From Sulfurimonas sp. (GTDB lineage Bacteria; Campylobacterota; Campylobacteria; Campylobacterales; Sulfurimonadaceae): a stretch of DNA of 9,105 nt. The notes under the pieces are model-generated. The model was not told the DNA's origin and made no database searches. It saw nothing but the letters and a program-made list of their open reading frames with translations. This document shows positions 1 through 5,765 of the stretch, in pieces (position 1 is the stretch's first letter; the number at the start of each line of letters is the position of its first letter). The stretch is taken from positions 1 through 9,105 of the forward strand of contig JAMORM010000047.1 of assembly GCA_027063585.1 (NCBI GenBank), given 5' to 3'. Both the position numbers and the translations under genes were made by a program.

Positions 1-99
1 TACTTGCTTAGTTTTCAATGATCTCAAACAATTTCAAGTGGCTTCAACTCGAAGTCTCTCTAGGCCTTTTTAACAAGGTCTCTCTGTTTGTGGATGGGA
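1..99 (-). other. Probable 5' leader of a stable-RNA (rRNA-like) transcript running out of the window
   Basis: This stretch lies just downstream of a perfect minus-strand promoter and holds no convincing protein gene. Read on the minus strand it contains small inverted repeats (CCTT/AAGG around the palindrome AGGCCT at 62-67, and CTTC/GAAG at 43-54). It also has two copies of AGAGAGAC (plus-strand GTCTCTCT at 54-61 and 78-85), and ends at the window edge with CATTGAAAACTAAGCAAG. Sequences of the TTGAAAACTAA type are common in bacterial rRNA leaders and 16S-23S spacers. Together with the unusually strong promoter, this suggests an rRNA operon on the minus strand beyond base 1. No mature rRNA or tRNA sequence is visible here, so the identity is inferred. 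Confidence 0.45.
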
Positions 100-128
100 A
101 TTATAGGGGATTTCAACTTTAATGTCAA
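100..128 (-). promoter_or_regulatory. Perfect consensus sigma-70 promoter firing leftward
   Basis: On the minus strand a TTGACA -35 box (plus 123-128) is followed by exactly 17 bp and a TATAAT -10 box (plus 100-105). Both hexamers are perfect matches. Transcription would start near position 93 and leave the window to the left. In Campylobacterota most promoters lack a recognisable -35, so a full consensus is typical of very strong promoters such as those of rRNA operons. The boxes and spacing are seen directly; the target is inferred. Confidence 0.75.
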
Positions 129-329
129 GAGTATTTTAAAAGAATTTCAAATTTATTTTCAAGTTGTTTCTTTTAGAATTAGTTTTAGTTATTTTATTTT
201 TTTATTTTTGCTTATATATAATAGTGTAAGCACATTTTTTGCATTCATGTTGCCTTCCATTAACTTTTTATCTATAGAATTCACTAAATAAAAAATATCT
301 TAAAGAAGGTATTGTAAAAGGAAAAAAAT
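129..329. other. AT-rich intergenic region upstream of the Bax inhibitor-1 family gene
   Basis: This gap between the leftward promoter and the first plus-strand gene holds no supported gene. It is very AT-rich with phased T runs at about 180-210, a pattern common upstream of Campylobacterota sigma-70 -10 boxes. A short plus-strand reading frame crosses the region (88-291), but it consists of low-complexity Phe/Ile/Leu/Ser codons, runs antisense through the strong promoter and has no plausible ribosome-binding site. Confidence 0.6.
217..222 (+). promoter_or_regulatory. Candidate -10 box for the Bax inhibitor-1 family gene
   Basis: TATAAT lies within TATATATAATAG, after a run of T-rich blocks and without a recognisable -35, which fits Campylobacterota sigma-70 promoters. 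It would give a 5' untranslated region of about 100 nt before the ATG at 330. In DNA this AT-rich a chance match is possible. Confidence 0.4.
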
Positions 330-1028
330 ATGGGACTTTATGATCGTGATTACGCAAGAGGAAACTCTTATGCTTCTCAAACAAACAGTCGTAGCGAAGC
401 TCAAATAGTCTCTTTTGTAAAAGAGACTTATAAGCTGTTTGCTGCATCAATGATGGCAGGAGCTGTAGGTGCTTATGTAGGTGTGCCTTTGGCGGCAAGT
501 ATATCAGGTTTAATCTGGCCACTGTTCTTTTTAGAAATCGGTCTTTTAATCGGTCTACAATTTGTCAAGAACAAACCGGGTATAAATCTTTTAGTTATGT
601 TTGCCTTTGTATTTGTTACAGGGCTTACAACAGCTCCTTTACTTGCTTATACACTTGGAATGAATGGCGGTGGAGCAATAGTGGGTAATGCATTTGCAAT
701 GACGGCAGTTGTATTTGGCGCAATGAGCTTTTTTGCTATAAAAAGCACAAAAGATTTCACAGGATATGGAAAACCTTTAATGATTGCACTCTTTGTAATC
801 ATTGGTTTTTCAATATTAAATATATTCCTGGGAAATCCAATGTTTCAAATTATTATTGCCGGAGCGGTGGTAATACTTTTTAGTATTTTAGTTATCTATG
901 ATACACAGAACATTATGAACGGGGCATACCAGACTCCAATTGACGGTGCTATAGCACTTTATTTAGACTTTCTAAATATTTTTATAGCACTGCTACAACT
1001 ATTCGGTATTTTTGGAAATGAAGAATAA
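330..1028 (+). CDS. Bax inhibitor-1 / YccA family integral membrane protein
   Basis: This 232-residue protein starts at an ATG preceded by AAAGGA (317-322). After a polar N-terminus of about 30 residues it has about seven hydrophobic segments (roughly residues 37-60, 62-80, 85-108, 116-137, 149-167, 171-190 and 207-228), the usual size and topology of the bacterial BI-1 family. Two acidic residues sit where the family's di-aspartyl pH sensor is expected: D191 in IYDTQNI and D213 in LYLDFLNIF. By homology with BsYetJ it may be a pH-sensitive calcium leak channel in the inner membrane. YccA in E. coli instead modulates the FtsH protease, so the cellular role is open. The next gene overlaps its 3' end, implying co-transcription. 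Family assignment is firm; function is not. Confidence 0.9.
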   Translation: MGLYDRDYARGNSYASQTNSRSEAQIVSFVKETYKLFAASMMAGAVGAYVGVPLAASISGLIWPLFFLEIGLLIGLQFVKNKPGINLLVMFAFVFVTGLTTAPLLAYTLGMNGGGAIVGNAFAMTAVVFGAMSFFAIKSTKDFTGYGKPLMIALFVIIGFSILNIFLGNPMFQIIIAGAVVILFSILVIYDTQNIMNGAYQTPIDGAIALYLDFLNIFIALLQLFGIFGNEE

Positions 1029-1425
1029 TTCTCTTTCACCCGAATTGTTTCGGGTGATTGACGCCAACATCAACCGCCTCAAAGAAGGTATACGCGTTGT
1101 TGAAGATGTCATTCGATATAAAGACAACAACAAAGAGCTTTCATCAAAATTAAAATCACTCAGACATAAAGCACAGATAAAAGAAACACAACAGCTGCTC
1201 CAGCATAGAGACAGTATCAATGACGTACTGCGTCCTTCTACCAAAAGCGAACAAAACCGCTCCAGCCTTGAAGATATACTTACCGCTAATTTTAAGCGTG
1301 CTGAGGAATCTGCCAGAGTCTTGGAAGAATTATATAAATTAGAAAATATAAAATATAGTGAAAATTTTAAAACACTGCGTTATGAGCTGTACAATTTAGA
1401 AAAAGAAGTCATGCTTAATAGATAA
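1018..1425 (+). CDS. thiD2: ThiD2-type hydroxymethylpyrimidine-phosphate kinase (stand-alone)
   Basis: The 135-residue product matches the ThiD2 family, small proteins often annotated as 'thiamine-phosphate pyrophosphorylase' because the domain is fused to ThiE in other bacteria. The visible hallmarks are RVIDANINRLKEGIRVVED (residues 12-30), a basic LRHK (48-51), RSSLEDILTANFKRAEESAR (81-100) and VLEELYKL (101-108). Known ThiD2 proteins phosphorylate HMP monophosphate to the diphosphate in thiamin synthesis but do not accept free HMP. There is no ThiE domain (no TIM-barrel sequence), so this is the stand-alone form. I chose the ATG at 1018, which overlaps the upstream gene by 11 bp; an in-frame TTG at 1012 adds two residues. 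Neither has a good Shine-Dalgarno, so translation is probably coupled to the upstream gene. The 3' end overlaps the convergent bioC-like gene by 11 bp. Confidence 0.8.
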   Translation: MKNNSLSPELFRVIDANINRLKEGIRVVEDVIRYKDNNKELSSKLKSLRHKAQIKETQQLLQHRDSINDVLRPSTKSEQNRSSLEDILTANFKRAEESARVLEELYKLENIKYSENFKTLRYELYNLEKEVMLNR

Positions 1426-2095
1426 AAGCTACTTCAAATTCTAAATAGTTCAGTGGATACTCCTGCATCAACTTCTTCATCTCTTTATAACTTAAAACAT
1501 TACGAGAAGCGCTTACTCCGCTCTTTTTTATATAACGAAACATTTCTCTTACATTTTCAAATTCTAACTTATACCGTACTACTTCAAAATTGGCATTAAA
1601 ATATTTTTTTTGTAATGTATTGAGTTTATTAGTATTAATAAGCAAAGGTTCTAAGCCTGCTGTTTTATAAAGTGTTTCAAATGTGTTTGCCGTAAAAACT
1701 GCAAGTGCAACAGGAGCATGCAGTGCTTGCAACTGTTTAAATATTTCTTCCATATCATCTGCCCATTGCAATGCTGAAGCAGAAAGAATATAATCAAAAT
1801 TATATCCCTTAAGCAATTCAAAAAGGTTTGTATCATTAAAATTACCGTAAATGCACTCTATTTTCTTTGATTTTGGATGCAACTCTAACATCCCCGGAGC
1901 AAAATCAACGGCCATCAGCTTGTTATATTTCCATCTGATTTTTTTAGCCAATGCACCACTACCGCATCCTAAATCTAAAATATTTTTTGGTTTTGAAGTT
2001 ATAAAAGAGAGCAGTTTATCCGCTACTTTTTGCTGAATAATATTATAGGAACCGTAATGCGTTGCATACTTGGAAAATTCAGAACTTACTTTCAT
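1415..2095 (-). CDS. bioC: BioC-like SAM-dependent methyltransferase (malonyl-ACP O-methyltransferase)
   Basis: This 226-residue class I methyltransferase has the SAM-binding motif I DLGCGSG at residues 41-47 and the acidic end of strand 2 in AVDFAPGML (D64). Its N-terminus, FSKYATHYGSYN followed by an amphipathic helix, and the motif LSASALQW (104-111) are characteristic of BioC. BioC methylates the free carboxyl of malonyl-ACP so that fatty-acid synthesis can build the pimeloyl chain of biotin; it acts in the cytosol. It is somewhat shorter than E. coli BioC (about 250 residues), as is common in Campylobacterota. The ATG at 2095 lies 10 bp downstream of the znuB stop with no clear Shine-Dalgarno, so it is likely the last, translationally coupled gene of the zinc operon. 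No other biotin gene is in view, so another small-molecule methyltransferase remains possible. Confidence 0.7.
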   Translation of the reverse strand: MKVSSEFSKYATHYGSYNIIQQKVADKLLSFITSKPKNILDLGCGSGALAKKIRWKYNKLMAVDFAPGMLELHPKSKKIECIYGNFNDTNLFELLKGYNFDYILSASALQWADDMEEIFKQLQALHAPVALAVFTANTFETLYKTAGLEPLLINTNKLNTLQKKYFNANFEVVRYKLEFENVREMFRYIKKSGVSASRNVLSYKEMKKLMQEYPLNYLEFEVAFIY

Positions 2096-2105
2096 GTACT
2101 ACGTA

Positions 2106-2903
2106 TCATTTTTTGTTTATAATAAGTGAAATAATGAAAATAACTATGATAGAGAGTACTATTGTCGCCCCTGAAGGCAAAGAATAATAATAAGAAAGGC
2201 TCATGCCAAAGATAACACTAAAAAGGGCAAAAAAGAGTGAAATGAGCATTGTATTTCTAAAGCCGACTCTATACTGCAAGGCAGCCACCGTTGGAATAAC
2301 CATCAATGCCCCGATAAGCAGACTCCCTACCACGCGAATAGATAAAGCTATGATAATAGCAACAACACTCACAAGTAAAAAGTTTAAAAACTTTACTTTT
2401 ATGCCACTTGTTTGCGCTACCTCTTCATCATAAGCTATAAAATAGAGTTCTTTGGAAAAAAGAAGTAAAAAAAGTAAAGATATGCTGCCTACAATTACTA
2501 TTGTAATAACATCTTCATTGGTAACAGATAAAATAGAACCAAACAAATAAGAAAAAAGTGAATTGTTAAAAGCACCGCCTAAAGAGACGATAATAACGGC
2601 AACAGCAAGCGAGCCTGAGAGTATAATCGCCAAAATAGCATCACTGTAAAGAGAAAATGCACTTCTAAGGTACTCAATAAGCCAGGCAGCACCAATGGCA
2701 ACCCCAACAGCAACCCATAAAGGATTATACCCTGCCACAAGCCCTACAGCTACACCCACAAGTGCTGAATGTGCCAATGTTTCACTCATAAGTGAGTAAC
2801 GGCGAAGTACGATGAAATTACCACTGATTGAAGCGAGTACTGCTATAAAGAGTCCTGCTACAAAGGCTCTTTGCATAAAATCATATTCAAACATTTCAAA
2901 CAT
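2106..2903 (-). CDS. znuB: Zinc ABC transporter, membrane permease ZnuB
   Basis: The 265-residue protein is almost entirely hydrophobic, with about eight or nine membrane segments, as in the ABC-3 permease family (ZnuB/TroC/MntB). Family features include VLRRYSLMSETLAHSALVGVA-type sequence (residues 32-52), the cytoplasmic coupling segment DEEVAQTSGIK (159-169), which contacts the ATPase, RVVGSLLIGALMVIP (190-204) and LPSGATIVL near the C-terminus (242-250). It forms the inner-membrane channel for metal delivered by ZnuA. The start at 2903 is supported by a strong Shine-Dalgarno AAGGA five bases upstream that is built into the stop region of znuC; the two genes are 8 bp apart. Metal specificity cannot be read from the permease alone, but the His-rich partners favour zinc over manganese or iron. 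Confidence 0.88.
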   Translation of the reverse strand: MFEMFEYDFMQRAFVAGLFIAVLASISGNFIVLRRYSLMSETLAHSALVGVAVGLVAGYNPLWVAVGVAIGAAWLIEYLRSAFSLYSDAILAIILSGSLAVAVIIVSLGGAFNNSLFSYLFGSILSVTNEDVITIVIVGSISLLFLLLFSKELYFIAYDEEVAQTSGIKVKFLNFLLVSVVAIIIALSIRVVGSLLIGALMVIPTVAALQYRVGFRNTMLISLFFALFSVIFGMSLSYYYSLPSGATIVLSIIVIFIISLIINKK

Positions 2904-2908
2904 AACTA

Positions 2909-2913
2909 TCCTT
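2909..2913 (-). promoter_or_regulatory. Shine-Dalgarno of znuB overlapping the znuC stop codon
   Basis: On the minus strand TAAGGATAGTTATG combines the znuC stop TAA, the SD core AAGGA and, five bases later, the znuB ATG. Ribosomes ending on znuC would be placed directly on the znuB start, a typical coupling arrangement for subunits needed in fixed ratio. Confidence 0.75.
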
Positions 2914-3682
2914 AATGCTCATGCTTATGATGATGGAGTGCGTGAGCATCTATGCCGTAAAGCTCACTCACCTCTTCACAACTCAGCATCTTTTTAGGGT
3001 CATTACAAATGGTTGCCTTTTGGTTGATAGTAAACAAACGACCAATATCATCGGCAATGACACCGATATCATGCGTGATAAACAAAATTGTAATATTGTC
3101 TTCTTTATTAAGCTTTGCAAGCAGCGTATAAAATCTTTGCTGAGAAACCATATCAACACCGGTATTGGGTTCGTCTAAAATAAGAATTTTTGGCGAAGAT
3201 GCCAAGGCTCTGGCAATCATTACGCGTTGACGCTGACCTCCTGAAAGAGTACCTACCATTTTATCTTTTAAATCAAGAATATCCATCTTTGCCAAGGCAT
3301 CTTCCACCATTGCTTTATCTTCACTGCTTATACCGGCTAATATGCCTCTTTTTGCGATACGTCCCATTTTTACAATATCTTCAACAGTGGCAGGAAAGTT
3401 TTCATCAACAAGAGTTGCACGCTGTGGAACATAGCCTATTTTATACCACTCTTTAAAATTTTTTAATTTTTTACCAAAGATTTTTATCTCTCCGGATGTA
3501 GGCTGTTCAAGCCCTAAAAGCATGCGAATAAGTGTTGTTTTACCGCCGCCGTTTGGTCCGATAATAGCTATGTATTCACCCTCAAAAATTTCAAAAGAAA
3601 TGTCTGAGAGGATTTTTTGTCCACGAACAATAAAGTTAAGATTTTTTACATCAAAGATGGGTACTTTGAATTTCATTTGCAC
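2912..3682 (-). CDS. znuC: Zinc ABC transporter, ATP-binding protein ZnuC
   Basis: This 256-residue ABC ATPase has every core motif: Walker A GPNGGGKT (residues 42-49), Q-loop YVPQ (Q87), signature LSGGQ (146-150), Walker B ILILDE (166-171), D-loop around GVD (175-177) and switch histidine in FITHD (H204). It powers metal import through ZnuB from the cytosolic face. The C-terminus ends in a short histidine-rich tail, HALHHHKHEH (247-256). A similar His cluster occurs near the C-terminus of E. coli ZnuC, which supports zinc as substrate. Two starts are possible: GTG at 3682, with AAAGG seven bases upstream, or ATG at 3676, which forms an ATGA overlap with the znuA stop but lies 13 bases from that SD. 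I prefer the GTG on spacing; the difference is two residues. Confidence 0.9.
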   Translation of the reverse strand: MQMKFKVPIFDVKNLNFIVRGQKILSDISFEIFEGEYIAIIGPNGGGKTTLIRMLLGLEQPTSGEIKIFGKKLKNFKEWYKIGYVPQRATLVDENFPATVEDIVKMGRIAKRGILAGISSEDKAMVEDALAKMDILDLKDKMVGTLSGGQRQRVMIARALASSPKILILDEPNTGVDMVSQQRFYTLLAKLNKEDNITILFITHDIGVIADDIGRLFTINQKATICNDPKKMLSCEEVSELYGIDAHALHHHKHEH

Positions 3683-4608
3683 ATAAGCGCCTTTGAAAGC
3701 TTTTTAAGATTTTGACGCATTATATCTTCGTACGTCATTCCCGCTTTTGCCTCATCCGCCGTAATATTGCCAAGAGGCTGAAATACGTCAACGGTTATAT
3801 TGGCATCTTTGGCTATTGTTTTTGTCACCTTGTCATTTACAAAATTTTCATAGAAGATTGTTTTGATCCCTTTTGCATGAATATCTTGAAAAATTCTTTT
3901 GATTGCTTTTGCGCTCGGCTGGGCTTCAGGAGATAATCCTGTAAGTGATTCCACATGAAAACCGTATCTGTTTGCCACATAGCCAAGAGCATTATGGCTA
4001 ACGACAACATTCTTTTGTTTACAATTTGAAAGTGTTTTTTTATACGCTTCATCAAGTTTATTTAACATTTGTATATATTTGTCTCTATTTTTAGTGTAGA
4101 GCCCTTTGTTTTGAGGCTGTAGAGCAATTAGCTCTTTTGTAATAACCTCTGTTGCTATTTTCATATTGTCAAAATCAAGCCAATAATGAGGATCTATTGC
4201 CTGATGATGCGCTTCGTGTTCATGTTCATGATCTTGTGTAATCTCGTGCTCGGTCAATTTTCGTAATTTGACATATTTGCTTATATTTACTGCTTTATGT
4301 TTAAATTTAAATCCATGTATCCAAGGTTCAAGTCCTGCTCCACTGTAAAAAACCAATGAACTTTTTTCTATACCAGTCATAAGTCTAGGAGTCGGCTCAA
4401 AACTATGCGGATCAACACCGAAAGGTAAAATGTTGATAACAGTGCAAGTGTTGCCTGCTATATGTTTTGTAATATCATACAAAGCAAATGTCGTCACACC
4501 CACTATTGGTTTTTCAACAGACGGCGGTTTTTTTTCATTTTGCATTACAACAAACAATGCAGCTAATAATAAAACAAGAATTAACAAAACAATCTTTAAA
4601 TTTTTCAT
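3673..4608 (-). CDS. znuA: Periplasmic zinc-binding protein ZnuA (cluster A-I solute-binding protein)
   Basis: The 311-residue protein begins with a basic/hydrophobic leader (MKNLK then about 17 hydrophobic residues, to about 22). This could be a signal peptide or an uncleaved anchor; I see no lipobox cysteine. Likely metal ligands in family order are H68 (GVDPHSFEP), H141 (DPHYWLD), H205 (VVSHNALGY) and D274 (VDVFQPLG), the His-His-His-Asp set of ZnuA/TroA proteins. Between the first two is a charged His-rich loop (HEHEHEAHH, residues 127-135), typical of zinc-specific members and thought to help zinc capture. The long helix joining the lobes lies around 145-190. The ATG at 4608 has AAAGG six bases upstream. 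It heads the znuA-znuC-znuB-bioC operon, with its stop inside the start region of znuC. Confidence 0.9.
   Translation of the reverse strand: MKNLKIVLLILVLLLAALFVVMQNEKKPPSVEKPIVGVTTFALYDITKHIAGNTCTVINILPFGVDPHSFEPTPRLMTGIEKSSLVFYSGAGLEPWIHGFKFKHKAVNISKYVKLRKLTEHEITQDHEHEHEAHHQAIDPHYWLDFDNMKIATEVITKELIALQPQNKGLYTKNRDKYIQMLNKLDEAYKKTLSNCKQKNVVVSHNALGYVANRYGFHVESLTGLSPEAQPSAKAIKRIFQDIHAKGIKTIFYENFVNDKVTKTIAKDANITVDVFQPLGNITADEAKAGMTYEDIMRQNLKKLSKALMCK
3690..3694 (-). promoter_or_regulatory. Shine-Dalgarno that favours the GTG start of znuC
   Basis: AAAGG on the minus strand inside the end of znuA lies seven bases before GTG (3682) but 13 before ATG (3676). Normal spacing supports the GTG start, although the ATG overlapping the znuA stop could be reached by coupled re-initiation. 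Confidence 0.5.
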
Positions 4609-4645
4609 TTTTGACCTTTAAAATAGTTTTTATTTACTGTATGCA

Positions 4646-4674
4646 ATTATACCCTCTTTTTGCAAGTTTGATAA
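4646..4674 (-). promoter_or_regulatory. Candidate promoter of the znuA-znuC-znuB-bioC operon
   Basis: On the minus strand TATAAT (plus 4646-4651) is preceded by a 17-bp spacer and a weak -35 TTATCA (plus 4669-4674), 38 bp upstream of the znuA ATG. The -10 sits within GTAT-N6-ATAC (4640-4653), a small inverted repeat that could be part of an operator, though it is not a recognisable Zur box. The -35 overlaps the -35 of the divergent secG promoter. Confidence 0.5.
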
Positions 4675-4696
4675 TATAAGATTTTTTAGATATAAT
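4668..4696 (+). promoter_or_regulatory. Promoter of the secG-frr operon
   Basis: TTGATA (4668-4673, five of six consensus bases) is followed by exactly 17 bp and a perfect TATAAT (4691-4696). The predicted start is near 4703, giving a leader of about 20 nt before the secG ATG. This is a strong promoter, as expected for housekeeping translation and export genes. Confidence 0.65.
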
Positions 4697-4721
4697 TCGC
4701 CACTTTAATTTAGGAAAATAT

Positions 4722-5054
4722 ATGACAACTAGTCTTTTACTTATAATCCAAATCGTCTTAGTTATCATCTTGGTTATAGCTGTGCTGTTACAAAAAAGCT
4801 CAAGCATAGGCCTTGGTGCTTACAGTGGTTCAAACGAATCAGTTTTTGGTGCAAAAGGGCCAAGCAGTTTCTTGGCAAAAACTACATTTATTATAGGCTT
4901 CTTGTTTGTTGTAAACACAATAACATTAGGTTACATGTACTCTCAATCTGCACAATCTTCTGTGATAGATGAAATGGTTCCGACAACAGATGTAGCTGCT
5001 CCTGTAGCACCTGTAGCAGTAACACCGGCGATACCGACGACAACGAAAAAATAA
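4722..5054 (+). CDS. secG: Protein-export channel subunit SecG
   Basis: The 110-residue protein has two membrane segments (about residues 4-23 and 54-73) flanking the conserved cytoplasmic loop LLQKSSSIGLGAYSGSNESVFG, in which the LQ, GLG and VFG elements are the SecG signature. SecG is the non-essential third subunit of the SecYEG translocon and assists SecA-driven export. The ATG has a TAGGA Shine-Dalgarno at 4711-4715. After the second helix comes a 30-residue Ala/Pro/Val/Thr-rich tail ending in TTTKK, a low-complexity extension common in SecG proteins, with no inferred function. It is the first gene of a cluster with frr 24 bp downstream. Confidence 0.92.
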   Translation: MTTSLLLIIQIVLVIILVIAVLLQKSSSIGLGAYSGSNESVFGAKGPSSFLAKTTFIIGFLFVVNTITLGYMYSQSAQSSVIDEMVPTTDVAAPVAPVAVTPAIPTTTKK

Positions 5055-5078
5055 TTTTTACGAAAAGGAGAAAAACCA

Positions 5079-5636
5079 ATGTTAAACGAAATATTTAATG
5101 AATGTGAAACAAAAATGCAAGGCAGCATTGAACATATGCAAAGAGATTTCAAAACGCTGAGAACGGGAAAGGTCACAACAGCTGTACTCGACAATGTAAA
5201 AATTGACTATTATGGAACACCTACACCGCTTGACCAGGTCGGTTCTGTTTTAGCAGCCGATGCAACCACCATTGTTATTAACCCTTGGGAAAAAAATCTT
5301 TTACCTGATATTGAATCTGCTATAAATGCAGCCAATATTGGTGTAAATCCAAATAATGACGGTGATTTAATTAAACTCTTTTTCCCTCCTATGACAGTTG
5401 AACAACGTCAAGAGTCTGTAAAAAAGATGAAAACTATGGGTGAAAATGCAAAAGTATCTATCAGAAATGACAGACGTGATGCAAATGACAAAATCAAAAA
5501 ACTTGAAAAAGAGAAAGAGATTACACAAGATGAATCTAAATCTGCTCAAGACAATGTACAGAAAATTACAGACAAATATATCACTAAAGTTGACAGCATC
5601 TTAAAAGATAAAGAAGCTGAGATACTAAAGGTTTAA
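5079..5636 (+). CDS. frr: Ribosome recycling factor
   Basis: This full-length 185-residue RRF (family about 185) works with EF-G to split the post-termination ribosome. Domain I, a three-helix bundle, is made of residues about 1-29 and 105-185, and includes the conserved RTGK (28-31) and [11 protein letters not shown] (127-137), with arginines R129 and R132 important for binding 23S rRNA. Domain II lies between (about 31-104), with [14 protein letters not shown] (44-57), INPWEK (67-72), [14 protein letters not shown] (87-100) and the hinge FFPPMT. The start has an ideal SD, AAGGAG, eight bases upstream (5065-5070). Translation is therefore independent and strong despite the short gap after secG. 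Confidence 0.96.
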   Translation: MLNEIFNECETKMQGSIEHMQRDFKTLRTGKVTTAVLDNVKIDYYGTPTPLDQVGSVLAADATTIVINPWEKNLLPDIESAINAANIGVNPNNDGDLIKLFFPPMTVEQRQESVKKMKTMGENAKVSIRNDRRDANDKIKKLEKEKEITQDESKSAQDNVQKITDKYITKVDSILKDKEAEILKV

Positions 5637-5753
5637 TCACGCCAAAGGAAGTAATTCCTTTGCCTACGCTAACGCTTGGTTCTACCCGAAGGGCATAGCA
5701 ATCTTCGGCAGAGAGCCCTCGCACCCTTAGTGCTCTTGAGAAACTACAACGAC
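5637..5753. repeat. GC-rich, hairpin-rich intergenic element between frr and pyrE
   Basis: The 129-bp gap between frr and pyrE is about 50% G+C (64 of 129 bases), clearly above the AT-rich surroundings. It holds consecutive inverted repeats: a perfect 8-bp stem CAAAGGAA/TTCCTTTG with loop GTAA (5643-5662), CCGAAG/CTTCGG with an 11-nt loop (5686-5708), and nested AGAGC/GCTCT (5712-5736) and GCAC/GTGC (5721-5733). A small direct repeat, CGCTAACGCT, lies at 5668-5677 (CGCT twice). None of the stems is followed by a T-run, so it is not a standard terminator. Long open frames cross it by chance on both strands, but none has a start signal. It may be an inserted dispersed palindromic repeat, or a structured leader of pyrE; the sequence alone does not decide. 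Confidence 0.55.
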
Positions 5754-5765
5754 TAGGAAACAACA

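Noticed and set aside
64..78. boxA-like CTTTTTAACAA on the plus strand
   Set aside because: It resembles the rRNA antitermination boxA but is on the strand opposite to the strong promoter, and no RNA gene follows on the plus strand. It is better explained as one arm of a small inverted repeat.
88..291. Small plus-strand reading frame of 67 codons upstream of the Bax inhibitor-1 gene
   Set aside because: Low-complexity Phe/Leu/Ile/Ser content from T-rich DNA, antisense over a perfect promoter, and no ribosome-binding site.
4671..4700. GATAAT-like repeats as a Fur box upstream of secG/znuA
   Set aside because: Only one GATAAT unit is clear and it is explained by the overlapping promoter hexamers. 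In DNA this AT-rich the match is not informative.
5681..5691. GGTTCTACCC resembling a tRNA T-loop in the frr-pyrE gap
   Set aside because: It lacks the GTTCRA core of a T-arm, and no acceptor, D-arm or anticodon arm can be folded around it.
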